Shown here piece by piece: positions 49,046 to 59,798 of a stretch of DNA of 64,000 bases. The DNA is from HR10 sp964615335 (GTDB taxonomy: Bacteria; Acidobacteriota; Blastocatellia; HR10), in assembly GCA_964615335.1 (NCBI GenBank), contig CAZTMT010000001.1:310001-374000 (forward strand). Reading direction: 5' to 3'. How positions within the stretch are numbered: the first letter of the stretch is position 1; each line of letters begins with the position of its first letter. The position numbers and the translations under genes were made by a program. The notes under the pieces are model-generated. The model ran no database searches and was not told where the DNA came from. It saw nothing but the letters and a program-made list of their open reading frames with translations.

Positions 49046-49888
49046 ATGGAGGTAGATCGAAAGCTCATCGCCGACATCACTGAAGCCATCCTGGCCAAGC
49101 TGCGGGAGCTGGCGGTCATCGAGGGGGCGGCACCAAGCCCAGGCTTCACCGAGCCGCCCGAAGTGCTCCGGCGGGCGATCGAACGAGGGGCGAATCGGCT
49201 GGGCGAAAAGCCCGAACCGGCGACGGCAGCGCGCGAGCTGGCCCGCCATATTGATCACACGCTTCTGAAGCCGGAGGCCACGCGCGAGGAGATCCGGCGC
49301 CTGTGCGAAGAAGCCCTCACGTATGGATTTGCTGCGGTCGTCGTCAATCCCTATTGGGTCGGCGAGGTCGCGCGGCGACTTCAGGGCTCCGCGGTCAAAC
49401 CGTGTACTGTCGTGGGGTTTCCTTTGGGAGCGACGCCCACCGATGTGAAGGCTTATGAGGCGCGGCGGGCGATCTTCGACGGCGCGCGCGAAATTGACAT
49501 GGTCATGAACATCGGGGCCTTGAAATCGGGAGAGGACGATGTCGTCGAGCGGGATCTGCGCGCCGTGGTCGAGGTCTGTCATGAGCATGATGTCCTCTGC
49601 AAGGTCATCATTGAAACGGCTCTTTTGACCGAAGAGGAGAAGGTGAAGGCCTGTGTGCTGGCCCAGCGCGCGGGAGCGGATTTCGTGAAGACCTCGACGG
49701 GATTCGGCCCCGGGGGAGCGACGATCGAAGACGTTCGGCTGCTGCGCCGCGTGGTCGGTCCGCAGATGGGAGTGAAGGCGGCCGGCGGCATTCGCGATGC
49801 CCAGATGGTCCGTCACCTGCTGGAAGCCGGAGCCACGCGCATTGGAACAAGCGCGGGAGTGAAGATCGTCCAGGAAGCGGCCCGATGA
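49046..49888 (+). CDS. deoC: deoxyribose-phosphate aldolase with N-terminal helical extension
   Basis: Residues 60-280 are a complete class I aldolase: HIDHTLLKPEATREEI, CTVVGFPLGA, EIDMVMNIGALKSG, CKVIIETALLTEEE, and the Schiff-base Lys in DFVKTSTGFGPGGAT, then VKAAGGIRD. It cleaves deoxyribose-5-phosphate to acetaldehyde and glyceraldehyde-3-phosphate. The first 60 residues are extra: an amphipathic helix (VDRKLIADITEAILAKLREL), then a Pro/Gly-rich linker. This layout is known for aldolases sent into bacterial microcompartments. No shell-protein gene is in the window. Usual CVNP is VVNP here. Confidence 0.92.
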   Translation: MEVDRKLIADITEAILAKLRELAVIEGAAPSPGFTEPPEVLRRAIERGANRLGEKPEPATAARELARHIDHTLLKPEATREEIRRLCEEALTYGFAAVVVNPYWVGEVARRLQGSAVKPCTVVGFPLGATPTDVKAYEARRAIFDGAREIDMVMNIGALKSGEDDVVERDLRAVVEVCHEHDVLCKVIIETALLTEEEKVKACVLAQRAGADFVKTSTGFGPGGATIEDVRLLRRVVGPQMGVKAAGGIRDAQMVRHLLEAGATRIGTSAGVKIVQEAAR

Positions 49889-49934
49889 ACCGAAGTTGCG
49901 CCGAGAGAGTTCGCTCTGCGCATCGAGAAGACGT

Positions 49935-49963
49935 TTGACAGGCCAGCCGGTGAAGCCTAAGAT
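49935..49963 (+). promoter_or_regulatory. promoter of the phosphatidyltransferase-accC gene row
   Basis: TTGACA (49935-49940), 17 nt, TAAGAT (49958-49963). The ATG at 49980 follows only 16 nt after the -10, so the leader is about 9 nt and has no ribosome binding site. Confidence 0.7.
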
Positions 49964-49979
49964 TTAGTCGCGTCGAGAC

Positions 49980-50756
49980 ATGTTCAGCGAGATCATTGGA
50001 CGCTATGGCCGGATCGCGCGGGATGCGCTCGCTCAGTGGCTGGCGAAGTATCGCCTTCATCCCAACCTGCTGACCGTCATTGGGCTTCTCATTACCATTT
50101 ACGCAGCCATTCTCTTCGCTCTGGGGCGCTTTATCACAGCCGGTCTGGTGCTCATCGTGGCCGGGGCGTGCGACATCCTCGATGGAGCCATGGCTCGCCT
50201 GACGCGCCAGGTGACGCGCTTTGGGGCCTTCCTGGATTCGGTGCTCGATCGGTATTCGGATGTCATTCTCTTTCTGGGTCTGATCGTCTATTTCGCGCGT
50301 CCGACGGCCGGCCCGAACCTTTTCTATGTCGTGTTGACGGGGATCGCGATGATCGGCTCTCTGATGACCAGCTATACGCGCGCGCGGGCCGAGTCGCTGA
50401 TCCCGCATTGTCGCGTGGGGTTTCTGGAGCGTCCGGAGCGTCTGGGGTTGTTGATCATCGGGGCCTTGACGGAAGTCCCCGGGGCCGAAGGGAGCTATTT
50501 CCTGCATAAGATGCCGGCGGCTCTCTGGCTCATTGCGATTCTCTCGCATTGGACAGTTGCTCAGCGGATCTACTACACGTGGAAGATGACACACGCTGTG
50601 GAAGCTTCCGAAGCCCTTTCGGCAGTCTCAGAATCGCACGAAGTTCCTCAGGCGCTCTCGCGGGCGGAAGTTTCCCTGGCGCCGCCGCAGGCTTTCTCCT
50701 CAACCCATTCGGCTTTCGCTCAGGGAGCCGGAGAGGAAAGGGATGTGAAGCGATGA
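49980..50756 (+). CDS. CDP-alcohol phosphatidyltransferase family protein
   Basis: The 258-aa membrane enzyme has the CDP-AP signature D-x2-D-G-x2-A-R-x8-G-x3-D-x3-D in CDILDGAMARLTRQVTRFG and AFLDSVLDRYSD, plus HPNLLTVIG before it. Six hydrophobic spans fit. It would transfer a phosphatidyl (or diacylglycerol-phosphate) group from CDP-diacylglycerol to an alcohol such as inositol phosphate or glycerol phosphate; the acceptor is not clear. The last 50 residues are a polar tail. The transcript may be nearly leaderless. Its stop overlaps the next gene as ATGA. Confidence 0.88.
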   Translation: MFSEIIGRYGRIARDALAQWLAKYRLHPNLLTVIGLLITIYAAILFALGRFITAGLVLIVAGACDILDGAMARLTRQVTRFGAFLDSVLDRYSDVILFLGLIVYFARPTAGPNLFYVVLTGIAMIGSLMTSYTRARAESLIPHCRVGFLERPERLGLLIIGALTEVPGAEGSYFLHKMPAALWLIAILSHWTVAQRIYYTWKMTHAVEASEALSAVSESHEVPQALSRAEVSLAPPQAFSSTHSAFAQGAGEERDVKR

Positions 50757-51555
50757 GGCGAGAGAAGCAGTGGGAAAAAGCGTGCCCGAGTTGTGGACAA
50801 ATGATCGCCCGTGAGACCATGCAGTGTCCGTGTGGGGCGCGATGGGTTGCGTCGCAACCGGCGGGGACCGAATTCCTCGTGCCCCGTCTGGGCATGCCGC
50901 TGGCCGCTTTGGGGTTGATCGGCCTGAGTGTGGTGGGAGAGGGGCTGATCCTGGCACATGAGCTGTATGTGAGCCCGCTTGTGTGGACGGAGGCGGCGGC
51001 GGGGATGCTTCTCTTTCTGGCGCGCTTCTCGGTGCCGATGATTCTGGTGGCCTTCTATCTGGCCTTTCGGGGGCTCAGGGCGGCGCGGCGGGATCCTCAG
51101 CGATATGGGGGCGAGCGTCTGGCCCGAATGGGCCTGGCCGCGGCGACCCTTTTGCTCCTGGTTCATGGAGGGGTCTTCCTCGCGCGCGTTCCCAGAATGA
51201 TTGAGAATGGACGTCTTCGTCGAGAGGCGGCCACGCGAGCGAACCTCTATCGCCTGGCCTGGGCCATTGAGGCCTATCGGCAACAGTACGGGACCTATCC
51301 CCGGCGGTTGCTGGATTTGCAGGAGATGGATCCGAACCTGAAGCCGGCTCTGGACGCCTGGGGGCACGAGTTCATCTATCGAGCGATGTCGGGAGATGTC
51401 GCAGCGGCGACAGCGCCCATGCCCTTTCAACGCTATGAGCTGGTCTCGAAAGGGCCGGATGGAATCTTGGGGACGGAAGATGATCTCGTCCTCCGCGATG
51501 ACGTGCTTTTGCTCAAGGAGCGCACGGGCGGGAAGATCCTGCAGAGAGGGCCGTG

Positions 51556-51556
<1 letters not shown>
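50753..51556 (+). CDS. zinc-ribbon membrane protein with pseudopilin-like C-terminal domain
   Basis: The 267-aa protein begins with a zinc ribbon (CPSCGQMIARETMQCPCG) in the cytoplasm, followed by three hydrophobic spans to about residue 155. The outer part (ANLYRLAWAIEAYRQQYGTYP; LKPALDAWGHEFIYRAM; YELVSKGPDGILGTEDD) matches the C-terminal half of type II secretion major pseudopilin GspG, including the calcium-site style GPDGxxGTxDD. Here it is fused to a membrane region, not a prepilin leader. The role is unknown. It overlaps both neighbours by 1-4 nt. Confidence 0.75.
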
Positions 51557-53072
<1,516 letters not shown>

Positions 53073-53076
<4 letters not shown>

Positions 53077-53570
53077 GGATAGAGATCGAATCCGAAGCGG
53101 GAACGCATCAGGTGGAGATCGAACGGCATGGTGAGAGTGTGCGGGCGCGCGTGGATGGACGGTCGTATGAGCTGAAGGTCTTCCAGCCGGAGCCGGGCGT
53201 CTATACGCTGCTCATGGGACCGCGCGTGGTCGAAGTGCACGTGGAAGGGAATGCGCAGTCGGAATCGGTGAGAGCAACTGTCCGAGAGCGCCTGTTCCAT
53301 CTGCGTCTTGTGAATCGAAGAGGACCACGACGAGCGAGCGAATCAGGATCGCAGGAGCGCGTCTCGCTGACGGCTCGTATGCCCGGGAAGGTCGTGCGGT
53401 TGCTGGCTGAGGCCGGCAGCCTCGTGCAGGTCGGACAGGGGATCCTCGTCCTGGAGGCCATGAAGATGCAAAACGAGGTCAAGGCCCCCAGATCGGGGCG
53501 TTTGGCCGAAATCCGCGTTCGCGAGGGGCAGACCGTGGGCGCGGGAGAGCTTCTCGCCATCATCGAATGA
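53073..53570 (+). CDS. biotin carboxyl carrier protein
   Basis: The 165-aa protein has an N-terminal beta-rich part and a C-terminal biotinyl domain with the biotinylation site EAMKMQNEVKAPRSG and the flanking ARMPGKVVRLLAEAGSLVQVGQGILVLEAMK. This is the layout of stand-alone carrier proteins of acyl-CoA/pyruvate-type carboxylases, not of classical AccB. The start overlaps accC. The carboxyltransferase subunit is not in the window, so the acceptor acyl-CoA is unknown. Confidence 0.9.
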
Positions 53571-53579
53571 GGGAGTCTT

Positions 53580-53852
53580 ATGCCCACAAAACCACGCATT
53601 GAGTTTCAGGTGGGCGACGAGGTGATGTACGCCGCCGCATCCAGCGTGCGCTACGGGACGATCGTTCGCGTCATCGGAGCCGGAACGGCGCAGATGGTCG
53701 AAGTGGAGTTCGAGGACGGCAAACGCGAGCTCAAGAAGGTCACCGATCGCGCGCTCCGATTGCTCCGGCGAAAAACAGCTCAAGAGGCGCGCCCGGAATT
53801 CCGAGATCGCGAGACCGAAGAGGTGCGCCGAAGCGAGATTCGTCGCCGCTGA
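53580..53852 (+). CDS. small conserved-looking hypothetical protein
   Basis: The 90-aa protein starts MPTKPRIEFQVGDEVMYAAAS and contains a small barrel-like part (YGTIVRVIGAGTAQMVEVEFEDGKRELKKV), resembling KOW/SH3-like segments, then a highly charged tail. The family is not recognised. It lies 9 nt after the biotin carrier gene with a GAGGGAG ribosome binding site, so it belongs to the same transcript. A GCGCC-AGAAA-GGCGC hairpin (53857-53871) follows its stop. Confidence 0.6.
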   Translation: MPTKPRIEFQVGDEVMYAAASSVRYGTIVRVIGAGTAQMVEVEFEDGKRELKKVTDRALRLLRRKTAQEARPEFRDRETEEVRRSEIRRR

Positions 53853-53880
53853 GTGCGCCAGAAAGGCGCCCGCTGAAGGC

Positions 53881-55266
53881 TCATCGCGTCGCCGGTCCCG
53901 GGGATTCTGGGCGTGTCAGTTCGCTGAGCGTCATGGCGATGTCGCTGTAAATCACATATCCCATGAGCAGCAAGATGAGCACAAGCCCCACCGTCTGAAT
54001 CTTCTCTCGAAGCGACATCGTCAGTTCCTTCCCGGCCAATCCCATCACCCATTCCACCAGGAGCATGAGGATGAGCCCTCCGTCGAGCACGGGAATGGGG
54101 AAGAGATTGAACAGACCCAGGCTCAGGCTGATGAGGCTCATGACGATGAGCAGCTCCTCCCATCCCTGCTCGGCGGCTTTTCCAGAGATGTCGGCGATGC
54201 GGACGGGTCCGGCGAACGTCTCCCGAACCGTGCGCTCGCCCCGGAAGACTTGCGCGAGCGCTTCCAGCGTCATGCGGCTGTAGAAGAGATTCTGCCGGAG
54301 GGATTCCCGCAAGGCCGCTCCCACGCCCAGGCGCACACGATCCCGCAGGAGAGGATCAGGCTTCGGCGCGATCCCAATTCGCCCGCGCCCGCGATCGTCA
54401 AAGGGGACGATCTTCACCTCGTGCGTCTGGCCCTGGCGCACATAGGTGAGCGTCAGTTCCTTCCCCGCGCTGCGACTGACCAGCGCGACCAGAACCTGAA
54501 AGGACGCGATCTCCACGCCATTGATGCGCACGATCTTGTCGCCGGGACGCAGGCCGACGGCTTCCGCCGGTGAGCCTTTCTCCACCTCGGCGATGAGGAC
54601 TCCGCCTGAGCCCACAGAGGGGAGCATTCCCGATTCGCCAAAGACTTCCGAACGGCTCCTGAAGGAGCCCAGTGTGAGAGGGATGCGCAGGCGCTCTCCT
54701 TGACGCTCGACGACGACGGTGACCGTCTGGTTGGGCTTCAATAGGGTGAGGTCTTCGACTTCCGCCCAGGTCGGATTCCGGTGCCCGTCGAACTCGACGA
54801 TCACATCCCCGGGACGCAAGCCTGCGCGTTCAGCCGCCGACCCGGGCACGACGACTCCGATGCGCGCCTTCTCGATGCGATAGGGCGGTCCCGGGTAGCT
54901 CAACATGAAGACCACAGCAGGGAGCACAAGCGCAAGCCCGAGGTTCATCGCCGGGCCAGCCAGAGCGACCACAAGGCGTTGCCACTTCGGGCGTGCCAGA
55001 AACGCCTCCGGAGGCAAAGGAGCTGCCCCGACCTCCTCGGGATTCTCCCCGAGCATCTTCACATATCCCCCCAGAGGAATGGCCGAGACGCGATAATCGG
55101 TTCCCCCGCGTCGGAATCCCCAGAGTCGTGGGCCGAATCCGAGGCTGAAGACCTCGACCCGGATCCGGAAGAGCTTGGCCGACAGGAAATGGCCCAGCTC
55201 ATGGACGAAGATGAGCACTCCGATGACGAAGATGAAAACAGCGAGCGTTGTCACGAATCCCAGCAT
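53881..55266 (-). CDS. rseP: site-2 zinc metalloprotease RseP
   Basis: The 461-aa protein has the zinc motif HELGH at residues 22-26 in the first transmembrane helix. It has SLGFGPRLWGFRRGGTDYRVSAIPLGGYVKM, two PDZ domains (about 120-195 and 205-290) and the late NLFPIPVLDGGLILM with the third zinc ligand Asp. RseP cuts anti-sigma factors and other single-span proteins within the membrane. Two PDZ domains and four helices match the E. coli-type group. The gene stands alone; neither dxr nor bamA is beside it here. Confidence 0.93.
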   Translation of the reverse strand: MLGFVTTLAVFIFVIGVLIFVHELGHFLSAKLFRIRVEVFSLGFGPRLWGFRRGGTDYRVSAIPLGGYVKMLGENPEEVGAAPLPPEAFLARPKWQRLVVALAGPAMNLGLALVLPAVVFMLSYPGPPYRIEKARIGVVVPGSAAERAGLRPGDVIVEFDGHRNPTWAEVEDLTLLKPNQTVTVVVERQGERLRIPLTLGSFRSRSEVFGESGMLPSVGSGGVLIAEVEKGSPAEAVGLRPGDKIVRINGVEIASFQVLVALVSRSAGKELTLTYVRQGQTHEVKIVPFDDRGRGRIGIAPKPDPLLRDRVRLGVGAALRESLRQNLFYSRMTLEALAQVFRGERTVRETFAGPVRIADISGKAAEQGWEELLIVMSLISLSLGLFNLFPIPVLDGGLILMLLVEWVMGLAGKELTMSLREKIQTVGLVLILLLMGYVIYSDIAMTLSELTRPESPGPATR

Positions 55267-55348
55267 GTTTCCCGTCCCTTAACTTACGCCTCCGGCGTCG
55301 CGACGCCCTCACGCGCTCGCCCCGAGACCCTCGACAAGTGTATCCGAC

Positions 55349-56197
55349 TCATGCGCCGCTGTCCATCTCCTCCCCCGCGCGCGCGAGCACCTCGTTGAGC
55401 GCTCCCGTGCGATACCCTTCCAAATCGAGCGTCACGAATGTGAACCCGAGCGCTTTGAACTCCCGGACTAGACGTTCGAGCATCCGGGGATCGAAGGCTC
55501 GCGGCAGTTCATCGGGGCCAAGTTCCAGGCGGACCAACGAACCATGATGCCGCACACGAAAGATGCGGAAGCCCAGATCGCGCAGGATCTCCTCTCCGCG
55601 TTCGATCGTTCGCAGCTTCTCCCAGGTCACCTCCATGCCGTAGGGGATCCGGGAGGCCAGGCAGGCGGAGGCCGGTTTGTCCCAAGTGGGCAGACCATGC
55701 CGCCGGGAAAGCTCGCGCACTTCGGCTTTGGTGAGCTGGCATTCGATGAGAGGGCTGATCACGCCAAACTCTCGCGCGGCCTGGCGACCGGGTCGGAAAT
55801 CGCCCATGTCGTCGAGATTGGCCCCGTCGCAGACGGCGCGAAATCCGCGTTCGCGAGCCAGCCGGGTCAGCTTCTCGTAGAGCTCCTGCTTGCAAAAATA
55901 GCAGCGATTCGGGGGATTGCGCCGGTAGCGAGGATCTTCGAACTCGTCAGTCCGGATGAGCAGATGAGGGATGTGGAAACGTCGCGCGAAAGCGATGGCC
56001 TGCTCGCGCTCGCGCGCTGCCAGACTGGGACTGTCGGCGGTCACCGCGAGCGCCCTGGGACCCAGAACGCGCGCGGCCATGAAAGCCACATAGGCGCTAT
56101 CCACACCTCCGGAATAGGCGACGATCACCGATTCCAGAGAGCGCAGCAGGGTGCGCAGGCATTCCTCCTTCTGCTCCAGTGGCCGTGCCTCCCCCAT
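55349..56197 (-). CDS. larE: ATP-dependent sulfur transferase LarE
   Basis: The 282-aa protein is a PP-loop enzyme (VIVAYSGGVDSAYVAFMAAR) with ADSPSLAAREREQA, NRCYFCKQELY, CDGANLDDMGDFRPG and ASACLASRIPYG, the LarE set. LarE adenylates a carboxyl and donates sulfur to build the nickel-pincer cofactor of lactate racemase; the Cys in ACLASR is probably the sacrificial residue. Partner genes larB and larC are not in the window. I start at the ATG at 56197, only 11 nt after a -10 element; a longer in-frame extension upstream lacks similarity. Confidence 0.9.
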   Translation of the reverse strand: MGEARPLEQKEECLRTLLRSLESVIVAYSGGVDSAYVAFMAARVLGPRALAVTADSPSLAAREREQAIAFARRFHIPHLLIRTDEFEDPRYRRNPPNRCYFCKQELYEKLTRLARERGFRAVCDGANLDDMGDFRPGRQAAREFGVISPLIECQLTKAEVRELSRRHGLPTWDKPASACLASRIPYGMEVTWEKLRTIERGEEILRDLGFRIFRVRHHGSLVRLELGPDELPRAFDPRMLERLVREFKALGFTFVTLDLEGYRTGALNEVLARAGEEMDSGA

Positions 56198-56208
56198 GAT
56201 GAAACACG

Positions 56209-56238
56209 AGTATACGACATCCGCGCGCGCTTGATCAA
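56209..56238 (-). promoter_or_regulatory. promoter of larE
   Basis: Minus-strand TTGATC (56238-56233), 18 nt, TATACT (56214-56209). The ATG at 56197 follows after 11 nt, so the transcript is leaderless or nearly so. Confidence 0.6.
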
Positions 56239-56349
56239 CGCGCCGGTTCGAGAGAGAATGAGCAGCTTGACCGCGAGGGAGGAGAGCACGGACGCTCCTT
56301 TCTCGCCGGAGAGATCGCGGAGATTCCAAATCGAACCAGGAGAGGGAGC

Positions 56350-57858
56350 ATGATGCGTACCACAAGAAGAGCTGGGATTCTTATCAGCGTGATCCTCTGC
56401 GTCGGAGTGAGGAGCGGACTTCAGGCTCAGTCGCCGACGCTTCGGACCGAGCGGGATCTTCAGCGCCGCCTTCAGGAGATCATCCGGCGGCCGGAGTTCG
56501 CGACGACGCGATGGGGCCTCCTCGTCCAATCTCTGGATCGAGAACGGGTCCTCTTCGCGCATGAGGCCGATCAGCTCTTCACTCCGGCCTCCAACATGAA
56601 GCTCTACACGACAGCGGTGGCTCTGGTTCGGCTGGGACCGGATTTTCGATTCCGCACGTCGGTCTACGCCCAGGCCCGACCCGACGAGCGCGGACATCTG
56701 GAAGGGGACCTCATCCTCTACGGACGCGGAGATCCGAATCTGAGCGTGCGGCCTCTGACCGAGGGACACCTGACCCCGTTCTTCAGTCTGGCCGATCAGC
56801 TCCTGCAGGCGGGCGTGCGCGAGGTCCTGGGTGACATCGTCGCCGATGAAAGCTATTTCGTCGGACCGCGCTGGGGCGTCGGATGGGAGTGGGATGACCT
56901 GCAGTGGTACTACGGAGCGGAAGTGAGCGCGCTCTCGGTGGATGATAATTTCGTGGAGGTGACTCTGCGTCCCGGCGAGCGCGAGGGCGATCCCGTGCAG
57001 GTTACTCTCTGGCCCTCGGCCGAATGCATGACGATCCGAAATCGCGCGGTGACCGGCGCACCGGGGACGCCGCAACAGATCGAGCTGGAGCGCGGGCTCC
57101 AGGAGAACGTGCTGGAGGTTCGCGGGACGATGCCTCCTGAGAGCGCCGGATACCGGGCGGCCGTCGCTCTATACAACCCCGCGCTCTGCGCGGCCGCGCT
57201 CTTTCGGGAGGCCCTCGAGCGTCGCGGGATTCGCGTGCGCGGTCGGGTCCTCTCCGTTGATTGGCGCGAGCGCCGCGCGCATCCTCTGGATCTTCGCCAA
57301 ATGGTCGAGCTGGCCGTCGTCCAGTCCATCCCCTTGAGCGAGGAGATCCGCGTGCTCAACAAGATCAGTCAGAACCTGCATGCCGAAATGCTTCTGCGCG
57401 TCCTCGGCGCCGAGGTCAAAGGGGAGGGATCGGCGGAGAAAGGACTGGAGGTCATCCGCGAGTTCCTCCAGCAGATCGGTGCGCGCACCTCAGGTATTCG
57501 TTTGCGCGATGGATCGGGCCTCTCGCGGTTGAACCTGATCGCGCCGGCGACGACCGTGGATCTGCTGCGCTTCATGAGCCGGCACGAGCACGGCGCCATC
57601 TATCTGGCTTCGCTCCCTGTGGCCGGAGTGGATGGGACGCTCGAACGGCGCATGGCCGGCAGCAGAGCCGAAGGGAACGTGCGGGCCAAAACGGGCACGC
57701 TCGCCTATACGTTCACCCTCTCTGGGTACGTGATGACGGCGCGCGGCGAACGGCTCGTCTTCAGCTTCATGGCCAATCATCATACGGGGGAGAGCGCATC
57801 GGTGCTCGCCGCCTTGGACGATCTCTGCGCGACGCTGGCCGCCTTCGCCGGAGGGTGA
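56350..57858 (+). CDS. dacB: D-alanyl-D-alanine carboxypeptidase/endopeptidase (PBP4 family)
   Basis: The 502-aa protein has a signal peptide (residues 8-26) and the S13 penicillin-binding motifs: SxxK as SNMK at residues 81-84 within FTPASNMKLYTTA, SxN as SRLN in DGSGLSRLNL, and KTG in VRAKTGTL. LEGDLILYGRGDPNL is a family hallmark. It trims or cuts peptidoglycan cross-links in the periplasm. The ATG at 56350 has AGGAGAGGGAG. It is divergent from larE. Confidence 0.93.
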   Translation: MMRTTRRAGILISVILCVGVRSGLQAQSPTLRTERDLQRRLQEIIRRPEFATTRWGLLVQSLDRERVLFAHEADQLFTPASNMKLYTTAVALVRLGPDFRFRTSVYAQARPDERGHLEGDLILYGRGDPNLSVRPLTEGHLTPFFSLADQLLQAGVREVLGDIVADESYFVGPRWGVGWEWDDLQWYYGAEVSALSVDDNFVEVTLRPGEREGDPVQVTLWPSAECMTIRNRAVTGAPGTPQQIELERGLQENVLEVRGTMPPESAGYRAAVALYNPALCAAALFREALERRGIRVRGRVLSVDWRERRAHPLDLRQMVELAVVQSIPLSEEIRVLNKISQNLHAEMLLRVLGAEVKGEGSAEKGLEVIREFLQQIGARTSGIRLRDGSGLSRLNLIAPATTVDLLRFMSRHEHGAIYLASLPVAGVDGTLERRMAGSRAEGNVRAKTGTLAYTFTLSGYVMTARGERLVFSFMANHHTGESASVLAALDDLCATLAAFAGG

Positions 57859-57888
57859 GACGCCCAGAAGAGTACTTCCCGTGTCGCC

Positions 57889-59595
57889 TCACCGACGCCA
57901 GATCAAAAACCGGTCCATGACCAGATAATCCATCTCGGAGCGAAGGAAGCACTCCAGGGCATCCTCGGGCGTGCAGACGATCGGCTCCTGAATGTTGAAC
58001 GACGTATTCAAGAGAACGGGGATGCCCGTCAGACGTTCGAACTGGTGAATGAGAGCCCAGAAGCGGGGGTTCACGTCTCGGCTGACGGTCTGCGGGCGCG
58101 CCGTTCCATCCACGTGAACGACGGCGGGGATCTGAGCGCGCATCCTGGGGGAGACCGGATGGACGGTGATCATAAAAGGCGCTCGAAGGCGGCGGCCGAA
58201 GACATCTTCGACGCGTTCTTCGAGAACGGAAGGAGCGAAAGGCCGAAAAGTTTCGCGCCTTTTCACCTTCTGGTTGATGATCTCCCGAATCTCCGGGCGT
58301 CGCGGATCGGCCAGGATCGAACGGTTCCCCAGCGCGCGCGGGCCCCACTCCATGCGCCCTTGAAACCAGGCGACGATCCGCCCCTCCGCCAGAAGCTGCG
58401 CGACCCGGTGCAGCAGCGCGTCTTCCTCCAGCTCCTCCCACGCCAGGGGAGTTTGAGCCAGAGCCCGCAGATAATCGGCTCGCTCGAAATGAGGCCCCCA
58501 GTAGGCATGCTCCATCACAAAGCGACGCGGGCGCTTCAGACGGCTGTGATAAATGTAGAGCGCCGCCCCCAGAGCCCCTCCGGCATCATGAGCCGCCGGC
58601 TGGATGTAAACGGCATCGAATTCCGCCTCTCGCTCGATCCGCCCGTTGAGTACAGCGTTCAGGGCACATCCTCCGGCCAGGCAGAGGAAGCGTTCGCCGG
58701 TCACTTTCTTGAGCCATCGGAGCAGATGCAGGGCGGTCTCCTCGAAGACCTTCTGCGCGCTGGCCGCGATATTGAAGTGGCGCTGAGTGAACGGTTCATC
58801 CGGACGGCGCGGGGGGCCCAGCACGCGCGTCAGCTCTTCGGGGAACTGATAGCGTTTGGCCAGATGATGATCCAGCAGCGCGATGTTCAACTGGAAATCG
58901 GCTTCGCCCGTCAGGCGGAGCACATTCTGGCGGAAGAAGTCGTAGAATTCCGGCTCGCCGTAAGCGGCGGCCCCCATGACCTTGTACTCCTCGCCCTGGA
59001 ACATGTCGAAGCCCAGGAAATTCGTGATGGCCGAATAGAACTGTCCGAGCGAATGCGGCAGGCGAATCTCTCGAAGCTTTCGAATGCGCGTCCCCTCTCC
59101 GTGAGCCAGAAGCGTCGTCGTCGCTTCGCCTGTCCCGTCAAAGGTGAAGATGGCCGCTGAGTCAAAAGGAGAGCAGAAGAACGCGCTGGCCGCGTGAGAA
59201 AGATGATGCTCGATGTAGTGGAATGTGAAATCGCGACCTCCGTGGACCTGACGGAGCAGGCGCGGCAAGCGCATCATGGGGAAGTAACTTCCGGAGACTT
59301 GCTCGCGCCCGCGCACAACGCGCGTGACGAAATGATCGGGCGAACGCGTGAGCGCTTCCAGCGTCGTCCGGATGCGGTGCCCCAGCACCCAGGGACGCCA
59401 GTACAGACCCACATGGGCGACATCTTCCAGGCCGATCCCGGCCTCCTGCAAGACGTAGCGCAGGGCATTGTGCGGGAAGCCAACATGATGCTTGATCCGC
59501 GAGAAACGCTCTTCTTCAGCGGCCGCGACAAGCTCCCCATCGCGCAGAAGGGCCGCCGCTGCTTCCCCCATTGTGGCAAGACCCAGAACGTACAT
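57889..59595 (-). CDS. carbamoyltransferase (NodU/CmcH family)
   Basis: The 568-aa enzyme starts with the Kae1/HypF-like ATPase half: GLATMGEAAAALLRDGELVAAAEEERFSR, YIEHHLSHAASAF and FTFDGTGEATTTLL. It ends with the characteristic C-terminal domain: AWFQGRMEWGPRALGNRSILADPR, RETFRPFAPSVLEE, NTSFNIQEPIV. It transfers carbamoyl from carbamoyl phosphate through carbamoyl-AMP to a hydroxyl of a sugar, antibiotic or polysaccharide. The substrate is unknown; no biosynthetic cluster is adjacent. The ATG follows the -10 by only 10 nt. Confidence 0.9.
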   Translation of the reverse strand: MYVLGLATMGEAAAALLRDGELVAAAEEERFSRIKHHVGFPHNALRYVLQEAGIGLEDVAHVGLYWRPWVLGHRIRTTLEALTRSPDHFVTRVVRGREQVSGSYFPMMRLPRLLRQVHGGRDFTFHYIEHHLSHAASAFFCSPFDSAAIFTFDGTGEATTTLLAHGEGTRIRKLREIRLPHSLGQFYSAITNFLGFDMFQGEEYKVMGAAAYGEPEFYDFFRQNVLRLTGEADFQLNIALLDHHLAKRYQFPEELTRVLGPPRRPDEPFTQRHFNIAASAQKVFEETALHLLRWLKKVTGERFLCLAGGCALNAVLNGRIEREAEFDAVYIQPAAHDAGGALGAALYIYHSRLKRPRRFVMEHAYWGPHFERADYLRALAQTPLAWEELEEDALLHRVAQLLAEGRIVAWFQGRMEWGPRALGNRSILADPRRPEIREIINQKVKRRETFRPFAPSVLEERVEDVFGRRLRAPFMITVHPVSPRMRAQIPAVVHVDGTARPQTVSRDVNPRFWALIHQFERLTGIPVLLNTSFNIQEPIVCTPEDALECFLRSEMDYLVMDRFLIWRR

Positions 59596-59605
59596 TAGGG
59601 TGCAA

Positions 59606-59635
59606 ACTGTAGCCTCTGCGCCTCTCTCCCGTCAA
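59606..59635 (-). promoter_or_regulatory. promoter of the carbamoyltransferase gene
   Basis: Minus-strand TTGACG (59635-59630), 18 nt, TACAGT (59611-59606). Ten nt separate the -10 from the ATG at 59595, so transcription should start at or within about 3 nt of the start codon. Confidence 0.6.
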
Positions 59636-59768
59636 TCCCTTCCCCAATCCCTGTAATGGGTCCAGAGATCGTCACCAGGGGCTCGGGGCCCGTCGGCCAG
59701 GGGCACGGCAGGCCCTGCCCGTACTCCTGCCCCGGGTAACAATTTTTTTGCGCAGGAACCCAAAGGGC

Positions 59769-59798
59769 TTGACACGTGGGGGATCAGGGTGATATACC
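59769..59798 (+). promoter_or_regulatory. promoter in front of the integrase relic
   Basis: TTGACA (59769-59774), 18 nt, TATACC (59793-59798). It could still drive the remnant and the following cassette-like ORFs. Confidence 0.5.
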
